Positions 18,281 through 26,456 of a stretch of DNA of 64,000 bases are shown piece by piece. Position 1 is the stretch's first letter; each line of letters starts with the position of its first letter. The notes below the pieces were generated by a model that saw only the letters and a list, made by a program, of their open reading frames with translations, did no database searches and had not been told where the DNA came from. The stretch covers positions 78,597-142,596 of the forward strand of contig JAEWGI010000080.1 in assembly GCA_023388355.1 (NCBI GenBank), in the 5' to 3' direction. The stretch is from Pseudomonadota bacterium. GTDB taxonomy: Bacteria > Pseudomonadota > Gammaproteobacteria > Xanthomonadales > Xanthomonadaceae. The position numbers and the translations under genes were made by a program.

Positions 18281-18458
18281 CCGGCGACCGGATCGGCGGG
18301 GCGCCCCGCGGCCGCCCGCCGCGCGGCCAGCCACGCCGGGTGGCCGCGCCGAGGAGTTTCTGCGGTTTCCGCGTGCGGGCGAGCCCGCCTGTGCCCTGTG
18401 CGAATCGGTCCGGAAAGCGTCGAACCCGGACGCATGACGGCGGCAGCCCACATGGGGC

Positions 18459-19439
18459 CTATTCCAAATCGAAACCTGCAAGCGCCACCACCCAGTCGGG
18501 CGTGGCCGGCTCGCCGGCAACCGCCTGTTTGCCCTCACCCATCGCCCAGCGGTGCAGCCAGCTCGGTCCGCGCCGGCCGTCGTAGCCCTCCGCGCCCCGC
18601 GCGTATGCGGGATCGCGCATGGCCTCTCCCAGCGACACCACCGCATAGCCTTTCGCCTGCACGCCTTCGACCAGGGCCGCAAACGCATCCATGTTGAGCT
18701 CGTTCGCGTGCAGCAACCAGACCTGCGGCAACGCCCGCCCCAGCAGGTCCTGCGACTGGCGCTCGAAATAGTCGACCTTGTCGAGCATGTAGGCCACGTA
18801 GTCGGCGCGCAGGCGCACCAGCATGCGTTTCCGCGCCGCCTCGCTGGCCAGCCCGTCGAGCACGTTGCGGTAGGCCGCGGCCCACAGCCAGTCGCTGTTG
18901 TCGACCGTCACCGGCGCCACGCGGTAGCCATGCGCGGACAGGAAACGTTCCAGCGCGGCCCGCTCGTCCTGCGTCTGCCCCGCCCGCAGGTAGGGATGGC
19001 GGAACCATTGCGGCGTGCGCCCCGATTCGGCCAGCAGCGGCCGCAGCTGGCGCTCGCCCCGCAGCACGTCCTGCTGGAAAGCCTCCAGCCCGACAGTATG
19101 CAGATCCACATGGCCGTAGGTGTGGTTGCCGAGTTCGTGGCCGCGGTCCAGCCAGTCGCGCAGCATCTGCACCCGCCCGGGCAACACCCGCCCGCCGGAC
19201 TCCAGCTTGCCTTCGTTGACGAAGCCGGTGACCACGACGCCCGCGCGGTCGAGCTGTTCCATCAGCCGCCCATGCCTGGCTGCCAGGACATCCGGCGCCA
19301 GATCACCGGCCGTCACCCAGGGCAGATCGTCGATGGTGATCGCGATGGCGCGCTGCGGCGGGAGCCTGGATTCCTGTGCACACACGGCCATCGCGAAGGC
19401 CATCAGCAGCAGGCCGATCCAGCAGCGGGAAGCGCGCAT
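18459..19439 (-). CDS. Exported polysaccharide deacetylase (NodB-like, CE4)
   Basis: A 326-residue exported metal-dependent deacetylase. A signal peptide (ending AVCAQ) is followed by the NodB fold: motif 1 AITIDDLPW with the catalytic and metal Asp pair, motif 2 GHELGNHTYGHVDLH with the HxxxH metal ligands, motif 3 WFRHPYLRAGQT, and the later VWLLHANELNMDAF. The family removes N- or O-acetyl groups from glycans such as peptidoglycan or chitin oligomers. The substrate is unknown here. The start at 19439 directly precedes the signal peptide. It is monocistronic by its neighbours. Confidence 0.88.
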   Translation of the reverse strand: MRASRCWIGLLLMAFAMAVCAQESRLPPQRAIAITIDDLPWVTAGDLAPDVLAARHGRLMEQLDRAGVVVTGFVNEGKLESGGRVLPGRVQMLRDWLDRGHELGNHTYGHVDLHTVGLEAFQQDVLRGERQLRPLLAESGRTPQWFRHPYLRAGQTQDERAALERFLSAHGYRVAPVTVDNSDWLWAAAYRNVLDGLASEAARKRMLVRLRADYVAYMLDKVDYFERQSQDLLGRALPQVWLLHANELNMDAFAALVEGVQAKGYAVVSLGEAMRDPAYARGAEGYDGRRGPSWLHRWAMGEGKQAVAGEPATPDWVVALAGFDLE

Positions 19440-19789
19440 GTGGGTACACCGAAGAAGGAGCCGCGAGTGTAGCCCAGGGTCCGGTGCGCGCTTCGCGGCG
19501 CGCGATGCGCAAGCCCGCCTGGAGCCCCTGTACGGGAGCCGGTTGGGGCGCGAGCGGCAAGGGCATCGACCCCTGGCACGGACGCCGCGCGCTGAGCGCG
19601 GCCAAGGCGCTCCGTGACCGGGTGGCATCCGTTGCCGGTTGCATGGGCCGGGCGGCCGGCGGGCTGCCGGCGCAGCCGGGGAAGCGTATCGGCGCGCGGG
19701 ATGTTCGTTGCGCTGCGGGCCCTCGATACCCGCGTCCGCGCCTGCGGTGTGACAATGTCCGCGGGCCCGTTCCAGCCAAGGAGATCGCC
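19440..19789. other. Intergenic region without a recognised gene
   Basis: A 350-bp divergent gap between the deacetylase (- strand) and the I78-like lipoprotein (+ strand). It should carry both promoters. Arms of GCGCG near 19490-19505 are seen, but no convincing hairpin, operator or small gene. Confidence 0.4.
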
Positions 19790-20086
19790 ATGCCTTCATT
19801 CGCCCGGATCGCCGCGTCCGCCGGCGTCGCCAGCCTGCTGCTGGGCTGTATCGCTTCGCCGGGCCCGAAGGTCGCCGGCAGCGGCCGCTGCAGCGACGAA
19901 GGGCTGTCCTGGGCGGTGGGCCAGCCCGCGAACGAGGAGAACATGCGCCGGCTTTCGCGCGAGAGCGGCGCCGGGCTGGTCAACCCGGTCGGACCGAAGA
20001 CGGTCGTGCGCAGGGACAGCCGCGATGACCGCCTGCGCGTGTTCATCGACGCGGACAACGGAATCCGGTCCGTCCGCTGCGAATAG
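19790..20086 (+). CDS. Peptidase inhibitor I78-family lipoprotein
   Basis: Small exported protein of 98 residues. The N-terminus MPSFARIAASAGVASLLLGC has a lipobox (LLGC), so it is probably lipid-anchored. The remainder fits the I78 inhibitor family: a Cys at the start of the domain, AVGQPANEENMRRLSRESGA, a Val-Pro/Asn-Pro turn, then DSRDDRLRVFIDADNGIRSVRCE with the paired C-terminal Cys. Known I78 proteins inhibit subtilisin- and trypsin-like serine proteases, so a role protecting the periplasm is inferred. An AAGGAGAT ribosome site precedes the ATG. Confidence 0.8.
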   Translation: MPSFARIAASAGVASLLLGCIASPGPKVAGSGRCSDEGLSWAVGQPANEENMRRLSRESGAGLVNPVGPKTVVRRDSRDDRLRVFIDADNGIRSVRCE

Positions 20087-20153
20087 GGTTCCCCCGGCAA
20101 CCCGGCAGGGACGCCTGCAGCGCGCAATGCGCGCAGGCGCCTCCCGTCGCGCC

Positions 20154-21023
20154 TCAGAAGCGCAGCGTGGTGAACAGCTGCGGGCCGTGGCTGTGCAGGC
20201 GGACCTTGCCTTCGTAGCTGTCGCGATGCAGGTTGACGTCGACGCTGTTGAGGGCGTAGCGCAGGGTGAGCCCGATGCGTTCGGTGGGGAAATAGTCGAA
20301 GCGCACGTGGGCGTCGAGCACGCGTCCCGACACGTTGTCCAGGTCGGCGCTGATGTAGGCGGCGGTTGCGGCCATGCGCCAGCGGTCGCCGAGCCGGCGG
20401 ACGTACTCGCCGCGCAGCATGGGTGCCCATGCCTGCTCGTCGAAGCCGCTGCTGACCTCGACGATGCGGTCCTGGACGGCGATGGTGGCGTCGAGCTGCG
20501 AGCGCAGGCGATAGTCGATCACGCCCAGTCCGACGCCGAACGCGGAAGCAGGCGCGCGGTGGAAGAACCAGGACAGCGACGCGCCGCTCATGGTCGTGTC
20601 CAGCGATCCGGTGAACCGCGCGCCGGCCTGGTAGCTGTCGTCGCCAAGTTCAAACGTCCGCTCGAGCGTACGGCTGGCGTCGTCGTCGGTCTCGAAGTGG
20701 AACAGGTCGACCTGCCACTGACGCTCGCGGCCGAAACCGGCGCCGAGTATCCAGAACGGCGTGCGCAGACGCGGGCTGAAGCCCAGGTCGCGCTGGAAGT
20801 CGAAGGGCGTGCCGAGCCGGCCGGACCCGGAGTCCCAGCGGCCGGCCAGCTCATGGTTGACCGAGAAGACGCCGGCCGACAGGCGGAAACGGTCGAGGAC
20901 CGGGAGCGGCGCTTCTTCCGCCGCGTGCCCGGCGCCCGGAACGGCCAGTGCCAGCGCGGCGAGGAGCGGGAGGGTTGCGGACGGCCGGGGGAGCCGTGAC
21001 GCGGTGCCGGAAGCCAGGATCAT
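20154..21023 (-). CDS. Predicted outer-membrane beta-barrel protein, function unknown
   Basis: A 289-residue exported protein with a signal peptide (ending GAGHA) and a body of short alternating strands such as WQVDLFHFETDD, MSGASLSWFFHR, AFGVGLGVIDYRL and IGLTLRYALNSVDV. It ends in LFTTLRF, a C-terminal Phe typical of barrel assembly. The start at 21023 follows a GGAGTG site. I do not recognise a named family. The set of strands suggests a porin-like or OmpW/OmpA-size barrel. It is divergent from the amidohydrolase relic. Confidence 0.65.
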   Translation of the reverse strand: MILASGTASRLPRPSATLPLLAALALAVPGAGHAAEEAPLPVLDRFRLSAGVFSVNHELAGRWDSGSGRLGTPFDFQRDLGFSPRLRTPFWILGAGFGRERQWQVDLFHFETDDDASRTLERTFELGDDSYQAGARFTGSLDTTMSGASLSWFFHRAPASAFGVGLGVIDYRLRSQLDATIAVQDRIVEVSSGFDEQAWAPMLRGEYVRRLGDRWRMAATAAYISADLDNVSGRVLDAHVRFDYFPTERIGLTLRYALNSVDVNLHRDSYEGKVRLHSHGPQLFTTLRF

Positions 21024-21188
21024 GGGGCACTCCGTACTCTCGGAAAGCCGGCCGAGGTTGTGGCCCGGGCGGGCCGGGTCGAATATAGCAGGCATGCTGG
21101 CGCGCCGACCGCGCCGGGACTTCACGGTGGCCGCCCGACCAGGCGGGCCGCCGACATCCGCAGGGATCCAGCAGGAGGTGAAGTCGTC

Positions 21189-22599
21189 ATGCGTCCAGAC
21201 ACCGGATTTTCCCGTGCGGCGATGTTCCTCGCCGCCTCCAGCATCGCGTGGTCCGCGAGTGCGCACGACGCGACGCTGACCAGCGCCTACCAGGTGGCGG
21301 CACCGGAGGCCCGGGCCCCCGCGATCCAGCCGGCGACGATCTTCGGCAACGTCCGGGTGTTCGACGGCAAGTCGACGACGCTCTCCGGTCCGCGCTACGT
21401 GCTCGTGCGCGGCGACCGGATCGAGCGGATCTCGGCCACGCCGCTCGCCGAACCCGGCGCGCAGGTGATCGACGGCACCGGCAAGGTGCTCATGCCCGGC
21501 CTGATCGATGCGCACTGGCACAGCATGATGGCCGCGCCACCGCTGTCCGCGATACTCAACGGCGACCAGCGCTACCTGACCGCGATCGCCGCCGCCGAAT
21601 CCACGCGGACCCTGATGCGCGGTTTCACGTCAGTGCGCGACGTCGGCGGCAATGCCTTCGGCCTGAAGCAGGCGGTGGACGAGGGCGTGCTGCCCGGCCC
21701 GCGCATCTACGCCTCCGGGGCGATGATCAGCGTGACCAGCGGCCACGGCGACTTCCGCCAGGCCGACGACCTGCCGCGGACGATGGGCGTGCCCGGTCCC
21801 ACCGACCTGGACGGCGACACCGCCATCGCCGACAGCCCCGACGAGGTGCGCATGCGCGTGCGCGAGCAGCTCATGCGCGGCGCCTCGCAGATCAAGCTGA
21901 CCGCCGGCGGCGGCGTGTCCTCGCCGCACAGCCCGCTGGACGCGACCAACCTTCACTCCGGCGGAACTGCGCGCGGCGACGGAAGCGGCGGGCAACTGGG
22001 GCACCTACGTTACCGTGCACGCCTATACGCCCCAGGCGGTCCGCGAGGCGATCAACGCCGGGGTCAAGGTCATCGAGCACGGCAGCCTGATGGATGAAGA
22101 CACCGCGCGGTTGATCGCGCAGAAGGGTGTCTGGCTGAGCATCCAGCCGTTCCCCGACGCGCTGGCCGAAGCGTTCCCGCCGGGCTCGTTCGAGCGGCAG
22201 AAGGCCGAAGAGGTCTTCGCCGGCAACAACCACGCCTACGACCTGGCCCGGAAGTACAAGCTCAAGACCGCGTGGGGCACCGACGTGCTGTTCTCCGCCG
22301 CACTGGCCACGCAGCAGGGCGCGATCCTGGCCAGCCTGACCCGCTGGTACACCCCGGGCGAAACGCTGGCCATGGCCACCGGCACCAATGGCGAACTGCT
22401 GCAGCTGACCGGCAAGCGCAACCCCTACCCGGGCGAGATCGGCGTGGTGAAGGAAGGCGCCCTGGCCGACCTGCTGCTGGTCGACGGCGACCCGGTCGCG
22501 GACATCTCCCTGATCACCCGTCCCGGGCAGAGCTTCCAGGTGATCATGAAGGACGGGGTGATCTACAAGAACACGCTGGCGACGGCCCCGGCCGATTGA
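21189..22599 (+). pseudogene. Exported amidohydrolase, disrupted by a frameshift
   Basis: Metal-dependent amidohydrolase of the imidazolonepropionase/Xaa-Pro dipeptidase-like group, split between two frames. The first part (from ATG 21189) has a signal peptide (ending ASAHA), the metal motif LIDAHWHS, and the carboxy-lysine region QIKLTAGGGVSSPHSPLDATN. After about 21950 the homologous sequence (FTPAELRAATEAAGNWGTYV, the His in TVHAY, IEHGSLMDED, and the catalytic Asp in TAWGTDVLF) continues one base later, to the stop at 22599. Removing one C from the CC at 21950-21951 restores a single frame of about 469 codons. This is either a true pseudogene or a base-calling error. An AGGAGG ribosome site precedes the start. 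Confidence 0.8.
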
Positions 22600-22747
22600 T
22601 GCGTTTCCCGAGGGATACCCAGGCCACCCGAAGCCGCGCGCCTATCCGCAACGTGCGGTGGTCGCGCGGGCGTGGACGCTCAAGCGGCTACGGAAAGCGA
22701 AGAAGCTGGTCTTCATTCGAAGGCTGGCCGATCGCCGGAGTTCGCCG

Positions 22748-22890
22748 CATGTGCCTGATCCCGTTGCCGTAGGTGAACTCCTTGATGGCGCCATTGGGGT
22801 AGTACGCCATGCCGGTGGCGAACGTCCCCGCCCGGGTGGGCTGGCCCAGGGCATTGGGGGCGTAATCGATGTCCGGCATGTTGAACTCAG
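22748..22890 (-). pseudogene. RHS-repeat protein relic
   Basis: On the - strand the reading PEFNMPDIDYAPNALGQPTR followed by AGTFATGMAYYPNGAIKEFTYGNGIRH is characteristic of the YD-repeat region of RHS proteins. The similarity stops abruptly on both sides; upstream is the end of the Rieske gene region and downstream a short unrelated tail. No start, core or toxin tip is present. It is a remnant of about 48 codons of a formerly larger RHS gene. The rest of the 22600-22976 gap shows nothing further. Confidence 0.65.
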
Positions 22891-22976
22891 GCCGGCAGGT
22901 GTGCGCCGACAGGTGTCCGGCGGGGCTCCAACGCGAAAGTGACCGCAAGGGAGCAGGACCCGGGCGCGAGGGTGCG

Positions 22977-23336
22977 TCAGCTGTCCTTCGCCACGAGCCG
23001 GACTGCACCGTCCACCACCGCAACCTCGACCCCTCGCAGCGCCTCGCCGCGGCACGGTCCGGCGACGCAGCTGCCGCCTCGGAGTTCGAAGCTCGCGCCG
23101 TGCACGGCGCACACCAGCAGGCCGTCCTTCGACTTGAGGAACTGTCCCGGCGCCCAGTCCAGGCGGCGGCCGGCGTGGGGGCAGACGTTGATCCAGGCGC
23201 GGATGGCGTTGCCGTCGCGGTACAGGATGATCGACTCGGGCTCGCCGCCGACAGCGGCCTCGACCTCGGCGAAGCCGCCGTCGGCAATGGCGTCGAGGGC
23301 GATCAGGGGAGTAGCCGGGTCGGGGATGTTCATCAC
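22977..23336 (-). CDS. Small Rieske [2Fe-2S] ferredoxin-like protein
   Basis: Soluble Rieske-type electron carrier of 119 residues (118 if the second Met is used). The cluster motifs are NVCPHAGRRLDW (Cys-x-His) and LVCAVHGASF (Cys-x-x-His), spaced as in the ferredoxin subunits of dioxygenases and in stand-alone Rieske ferredoxins, followed by GGSCVAGPCRGEAL and a short C-terminal strand. No transmembrane anchor is seen, so it is not the bc1 subunit. No oxygenase lies beside it, and its redox partner is unknown. It is divergent from the small membrane protein at 23416. Confidence 0.85.
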   Translation of the reverse strand: MMNIPDPATPLIALDAIADGGFAEVEAAVGGEPESIILYRDGNAIRAWINVCPHAGRRLDWAPGQFLKSKDGLLVCAVHGASFELRGGSCVAGPCRGEALRGVEVAVVDGAVRLVAKDS

Positions 23337-23415
23337 ACTCGTTTAACGAACCTGTTACACGTGGATGGCAGTCGGGGCCGATACTGAGGCACCCCGCATT
23401 GTCGCATCCCTGCCG

Positions 23416-23712
23416 ATGTCCTCCGTCCTGTTCCGCACCCTCCACGCCCGTTTCGACGCCTCTGCGCTGCGCGGGATGTTCTCGCCGCGCAAGCCGCGCA
23501 ATCCCGTTCTGCGGGTGCTGCTGGGGCTGGTCGGCGTGGCGCTGCTGGCGGTACTGCTGGTGGTCGGCCTGTTCGTGGGCGCGGCGATGGTCTCGTTCGG
23601 GCTGCTGCGCGCAGCGCTGCGCGGACGGCGCGCGGGTCCGGAGCAGCGCGGCGATGTGCTCGACGCGGAATACCGGGTCGTCACCAAGCCGGGCCAGCCC
23701 GCGCTGCGCTGA
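23416..23712 (+). CDS. Small single-pass membrane protein, unknown function
   Basis: A 98-residue protein beginning MSSVLFRTLHARFD. A basic segment (FSPRKPRNPVLRV) precedes one long hydrophobic stretch, VLLGLVGVALLAVLLVVGLF onward (about residues 38-66), followed by a polar tail. The inner-membrane orientation is probably N-in. An earlier in-frame ATG at 23365 would add 17 residues. I do not recognise the family. The hydrolase gene starts 5 bp downstream, so the two probably share a transcript. Confidence 0.6.
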   Translation: MSSVLFRTLHARFDASALRGMFSPRKPRNPVLRVLLGLVGVALLAVLLVVGLFVGAAMVSFGLLRAALRGRRAGPEQRGDVLDAEYRVVTKPGQPALR

Positions 23713-23717
23713 AACCG

Positions 23718-24461
23718 GTGCACGAACGGGTGCACGAACACGATCGCGCGCACGACGTCGTTCCCGCGACGCCGGCGTCGCGCATTCCCGTGCGCGGTGG
23801 CGCCAGCTTCCCGGTGCGCCGCATCTACTGCGTTGGCCGCAATTTCGCCGATCACGCGCGCGAGATGGGCGCGGCCGCACCGGCGTCGAAAGCCGGGCGC
23901 GGGGCGCCGGTGTTCTTCCACAAGCCTGCCGATGCGATCGTCACCGATGGCCAGGTGCCGTATCCGCCCGCCACGGCCGACCTGCACCATGAAGTGGAGC
24001 TGATGGTGGCGCTGGGTCGCGACGCCCCTCCGGGCATCGTGGCGGTGGACGCTGCCGCGGCGCTGGTGTTCGGCTACGGCATCGGCCTCGACCTCACCCG
24101 CCGCGACCTGCAGGCGGCGGCCAAGGCCGCCGGCCTGCCCTGGGACAGCGCCAAGGGCTTCGACGCCTCGGCGCCGGTCAGCGAACTGGTGCCGGCCGCC
24201 GTGGTCGGCGAACTCGCGCCGCGGCTGCTGTCGCTGGAGGTCAACGGCGAGCGCCGACAGCAGTCCACGCTCGACCGGATGATCTGGGACGTGCCCGAGA
24301 TCCTGCACGAGCTGTCGAAACTCTACGCGCTGCGCGCGGGCGACGTGGTGTTCATGGGCACGCCCGCCGGAGTCGCCGCGCTGTCGCCGGGCGATGCCTG
24401 CGTTGCGCGCCTGGACGATCTGCTCGAATTGCGTTGCCAGCTGCACGCATCCAACGCATAG
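23718..24461 (+). CDS. Fumarylacetoacetate hydrolase-family protein
   Basis: FAH-fold hydrolase (247 residues) of the fumarylpyruvate/acylpyruvate hydrolase type. Motifs in order: [26 protein letters not shown], the metal-binding [40 protein letters not shown], and [21 protein letters not shown]. The family cleaves C-C bonds of beta-diketo acids from aromatic breakdown, or decarboxylates oxaloacetate; which applies here is unknown. The frame opens with GTG at 23718 and another GTG at 23730, neither with a clear ribosome site, so the exact start is uncertain. Confidence 0.88.
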   Translation: MHERVHEHDRAHDVVPATPASRIPVRGGASFPVRRIYCVGRNFADHAREMGAAAPASKAGRGAPVFFHKPADAIVTDGQVPYPPATADLHHEVELMVALGRDAPPGIVAVDAAAALVFGYGIGLDLTRRDLQAAAKAAGLPWDSAKGFDASAPVSELVPAAVVGELAPRLLSLEVNGERRQQSTLDRMIWDVPEILHELSKLYALRAGDVVFMGTPAGVAALSPGDACVARLDDLLELRCQLHASNA

Positions 24462-24507
24462 TGCCGACGGCCGCACGACGGCCTTTCCCCGGAAACAGGA
24501 GACAGCG

Positions 24508-24921
24508 ATGGGCATGCTCAAGGAGTTCAGGGAATTCGCGATGCGCGGCAACGTGGTCGACCTCGCCGTGGGCGTGGTCATCGGCGCCGCATTCGGCAAG
24601 ATCGTGACCTCGCTGGTCGACAACGTGATCATGCCGCCGATCGGCTACCTGCTGGGCGGGGTGGATTTCTCCGACATCGTCTGGACCCTGCGCGAGGCCA
24701 CCGTCAACGCGGCCGGCGAGGAGGTGCCCGCGGTCGCGATCGGGGTGGGCGAGTTCATCAACACCATCATCCAGTTCATCATCATCGCCTTGGCGATCTT
24801 CCTGATGGTGCGCACGATCAACCGCCTCAACCGCAAGCCCGAGCCCGAACCGGAGGCACCGGCCGAGCCGTCGGAGGAAGTGCTGCTGCTGCGCGAAATC
24901 CGCGACACGCTGCGCAAGTAG
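24508..24921 (+). CDS. mscL: Large-conductance mechanosensitive channel MscL
   Basis: Inner-membrane tension-gated channel (137 residues) that releases solutes on osmotic downshock. It shows the N-terminal helix [20 protein letters not shown], pore helix TM1 ([20 protein letters not shown]) with the MscL hallmark, a periplasmic loop, TM2 ([20 protein letters not shown]) and the cytoplasmic bundle ending [16 protein letters not shown] strong AGGAGA site precedes the ATG. Length is normal. Confidence 0.97.
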   Translation: MGMLKEFREFAMRGNVVDLAVGVVIGAAFGKIVTSLVDNVIMPPIGYLLGGVDFSDIVWTLREATVNAAGEEVPAVAIGVGEFINTIIQFIIIALAIFLMVRTINRLNRKPEPEPEAPAEPSEEVLLLREIRDTLRK

Positions 24922-24994
24922 CCCGACTTTCCGCACATGCACGGGGGCCGCGGGCATGGCAGGCTCGCGGCTCCCGCTTTCCGGATCCCGTGCG

Positions 24995-26404
24995 ATGCGC
25001 CTCGCCACGCTGCTGCTCTCCGTCGTCCTGTTGCCCACCACCGCCGCGTCCGCGGCCGGGACGCACATCCCGCAGGCGGCCTTCGACACCGCCGCACAGC
25101 TGCGCGAACAGGCGCTGGCCGACGACACCGCCTGGAACCTGGTCGAATCGCTGACCACCGAGATCGGCCCGCGCCTGCCCGCCAGCGAGGCCGATGCGCG
25201 CGCGGTGGCCTGGGCGCAGGCGAAGCTGCGGGCGCTGGGCTACGACCGGGTCTGGACCGAGCCGGTGGGCTTCCCCACCTGGGAGCGCCACAGCGAGCAC
25301 GCCGAAGTGCTCGGCACGCACGCGCAGCCGCTGCTGGTCACCGCGCTCGGCGGCAGCCCGGGTGGCACGGTGGAAGCCGAAATCGTGCGCTTCGACAGCA
25401 TCGACGCGCTGCGCGCCGCGCCCGAAGGCTCGCTTGCGGGAAAGATCGCCTTCATCGACCAGCCCATGGAGCGCACGCGCGACGGCAGCGGCTACGGCAA
25501 GGCCGGCGCGGTGCGCAGCCGCGGGCCGTCGGAGGCCATCCGCCGGGGCGCGGTCGGCTTCCTGATGCGCTCGATCGGCACCAGCCCGCACAGGGTGACC
25601 AATACCGGCATCACCCGTTTCGATGAAGACCTCGAGCCGGTGCCGTCGGCCGCGCTGTCGCTGCCCGACGCCGACCAGCTTGCGCGCCTGCTGCAGCGCG
25701 GACCGGTGCAGGTCCGGCTGGCGCTGGACTGCGGCTGGACTGGCGCCGAGTACACCTCGCACAACGTGATCGGCGAGATCACCGGGCGCGAGGCGCCGCA
25801 GGAAGTGGTGCTCATCGGCGCCCACCTGGACTCCTGGGACCTGGGCACCGGGGCGATCGACGATGCCTCGGGCATCGGCATCACCATGGCCGCCGGACGC
25901 CTGATCGGGCAACTGCCGCAGCGGCCGCGGCGCACGATCCGCGTGGTCGCCTTCGCCAACGAGGAGCAGGGGCTGATCGGCGCGCGCGAGTATGCGCGCC
26001 GGCACGCGGACGAGGTCACGAACCATGTGATCGCGGCAGAGAGCGACTTCGGTGCCGGCCGCATCTACGGCTTCAACACCGGCGCGCCGGAACACGCGCA
26101 GGCGGCCACGCGCCGCATCGCCGAAGCGCTCGCCCCGCTGGGCATCGAACACCTGCCCGGCAAGGGCGGCCCGGGGCCCGACATCGTCCCGCTGGCCGCG
26201 ATCGGCGGCGCGTGGGCGTGGCTGGGACAGGACGGCACGGACTACTTCGACCTGCACCACAACGCCGACGACACGCTCGACAAGATCGACCCGGCCGCGC
26301 TCGCGCAGAACGTGGCCGCATACGCGGTGTTCGCCTGGCTGGCGGCCGAGGCCGAAGGCGATTTCGGCAGCGCGCCGAAGGCACCCGCGGGCGCGAACGA
26401 GTAA
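24995..26404 (+). CDS. Exported M28-family metallopeptidase
   Basis: Zinc aminopeptidase/carboxypeptidase of the M28 family (469 residues) with a signal peptide ending ASAAG. After a PA-like insert come the zinc ligands: IGAHLDSWDLGTGAIDDASG (His, Asp), the catalytic Glu pair in VAFANEEQGLIGAREY, ESDFGAGR, and the final ligand His in DLHHNADDTLDKID. The architecture resembles plasma glutamate carboxypeptidase-type (PGCP) exported peptidases common in this order. The start at 24995 places Met directly before the signal peptide; an upstream Met at 24956 is possible. It ends 52 bp before the LacI-family regulator. Confidence 0.9.
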   Translation: MRLATLLLSVVLLPTTAASAAGTHIPQAAFDTAAQLREQALADDTAWNLVESLTTEIGPRLPASEADARAVAWAQAKLRALGYDRVWTEPVGFPTWERHSEHAEVLGTHAQPLLVTALGGSPGGTVEAEIVRFDSIDALRAAPEGSLAGKIAFIDQPMERTRDGSGYGKAGAVRSRGPSEAIRRGAVGFLMRSIGTSPHRVTNTGITRFDEDLEPVPSAALSLPDADQLARLLQRGPVQVRLALDCGWTGAEYTSHNVIGEITGREAPQEVVLIGAHLDSWDLGTGAIDDASGIGITMAAGRLIGQLPQRPRRTIRVVAFANEEQGLIGAREYARRHADEVTNHVIAAESDFGAGRIYGFNTGAPEHAQAATRRIAEALAPLGIEHLPGKGGPGPDIVPLAAIGGAWAWLGQDGTDYFDLHHNADDTLDKIDPAALAQNVAAYAVFAWLAAEAEGDFGSAPKAPAGANE

Positions 26405-26456
26405 GCTGGCGCCACCGGCAACGGGCCGGGCCAGCACCGCCGTCGGCGGATCGAGA

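Noticed and set aside
15551..18697. 1048-codon open frame on the + strand
   Set aside because: It runs antisense through ubiT, the repeats and the PLP decarboxylase; composition is Arg/Gln/His/Val-rich, as expected for a GC-driven shadow.
22000..22020. Another GTTACC half-site near 22006
   Set aside because: It lies inside the amidohydrolase coding sequence (Tyr-Val-Thr-Val) and has no palindromic partner.
23187..23200. TTGATCCAGGCGCG as a third FNR box
   Set aside because: Only the left half matches; it lies inside the Rieske coding sequence and the right half has no TCA.
24469..24486. Terminator after the fumarylacetoacetase-like gene (GGCCG/CGGCC then TTT)
   Set aside because: A 5-bp stem and three T are too weak, and mscL follows immediately.
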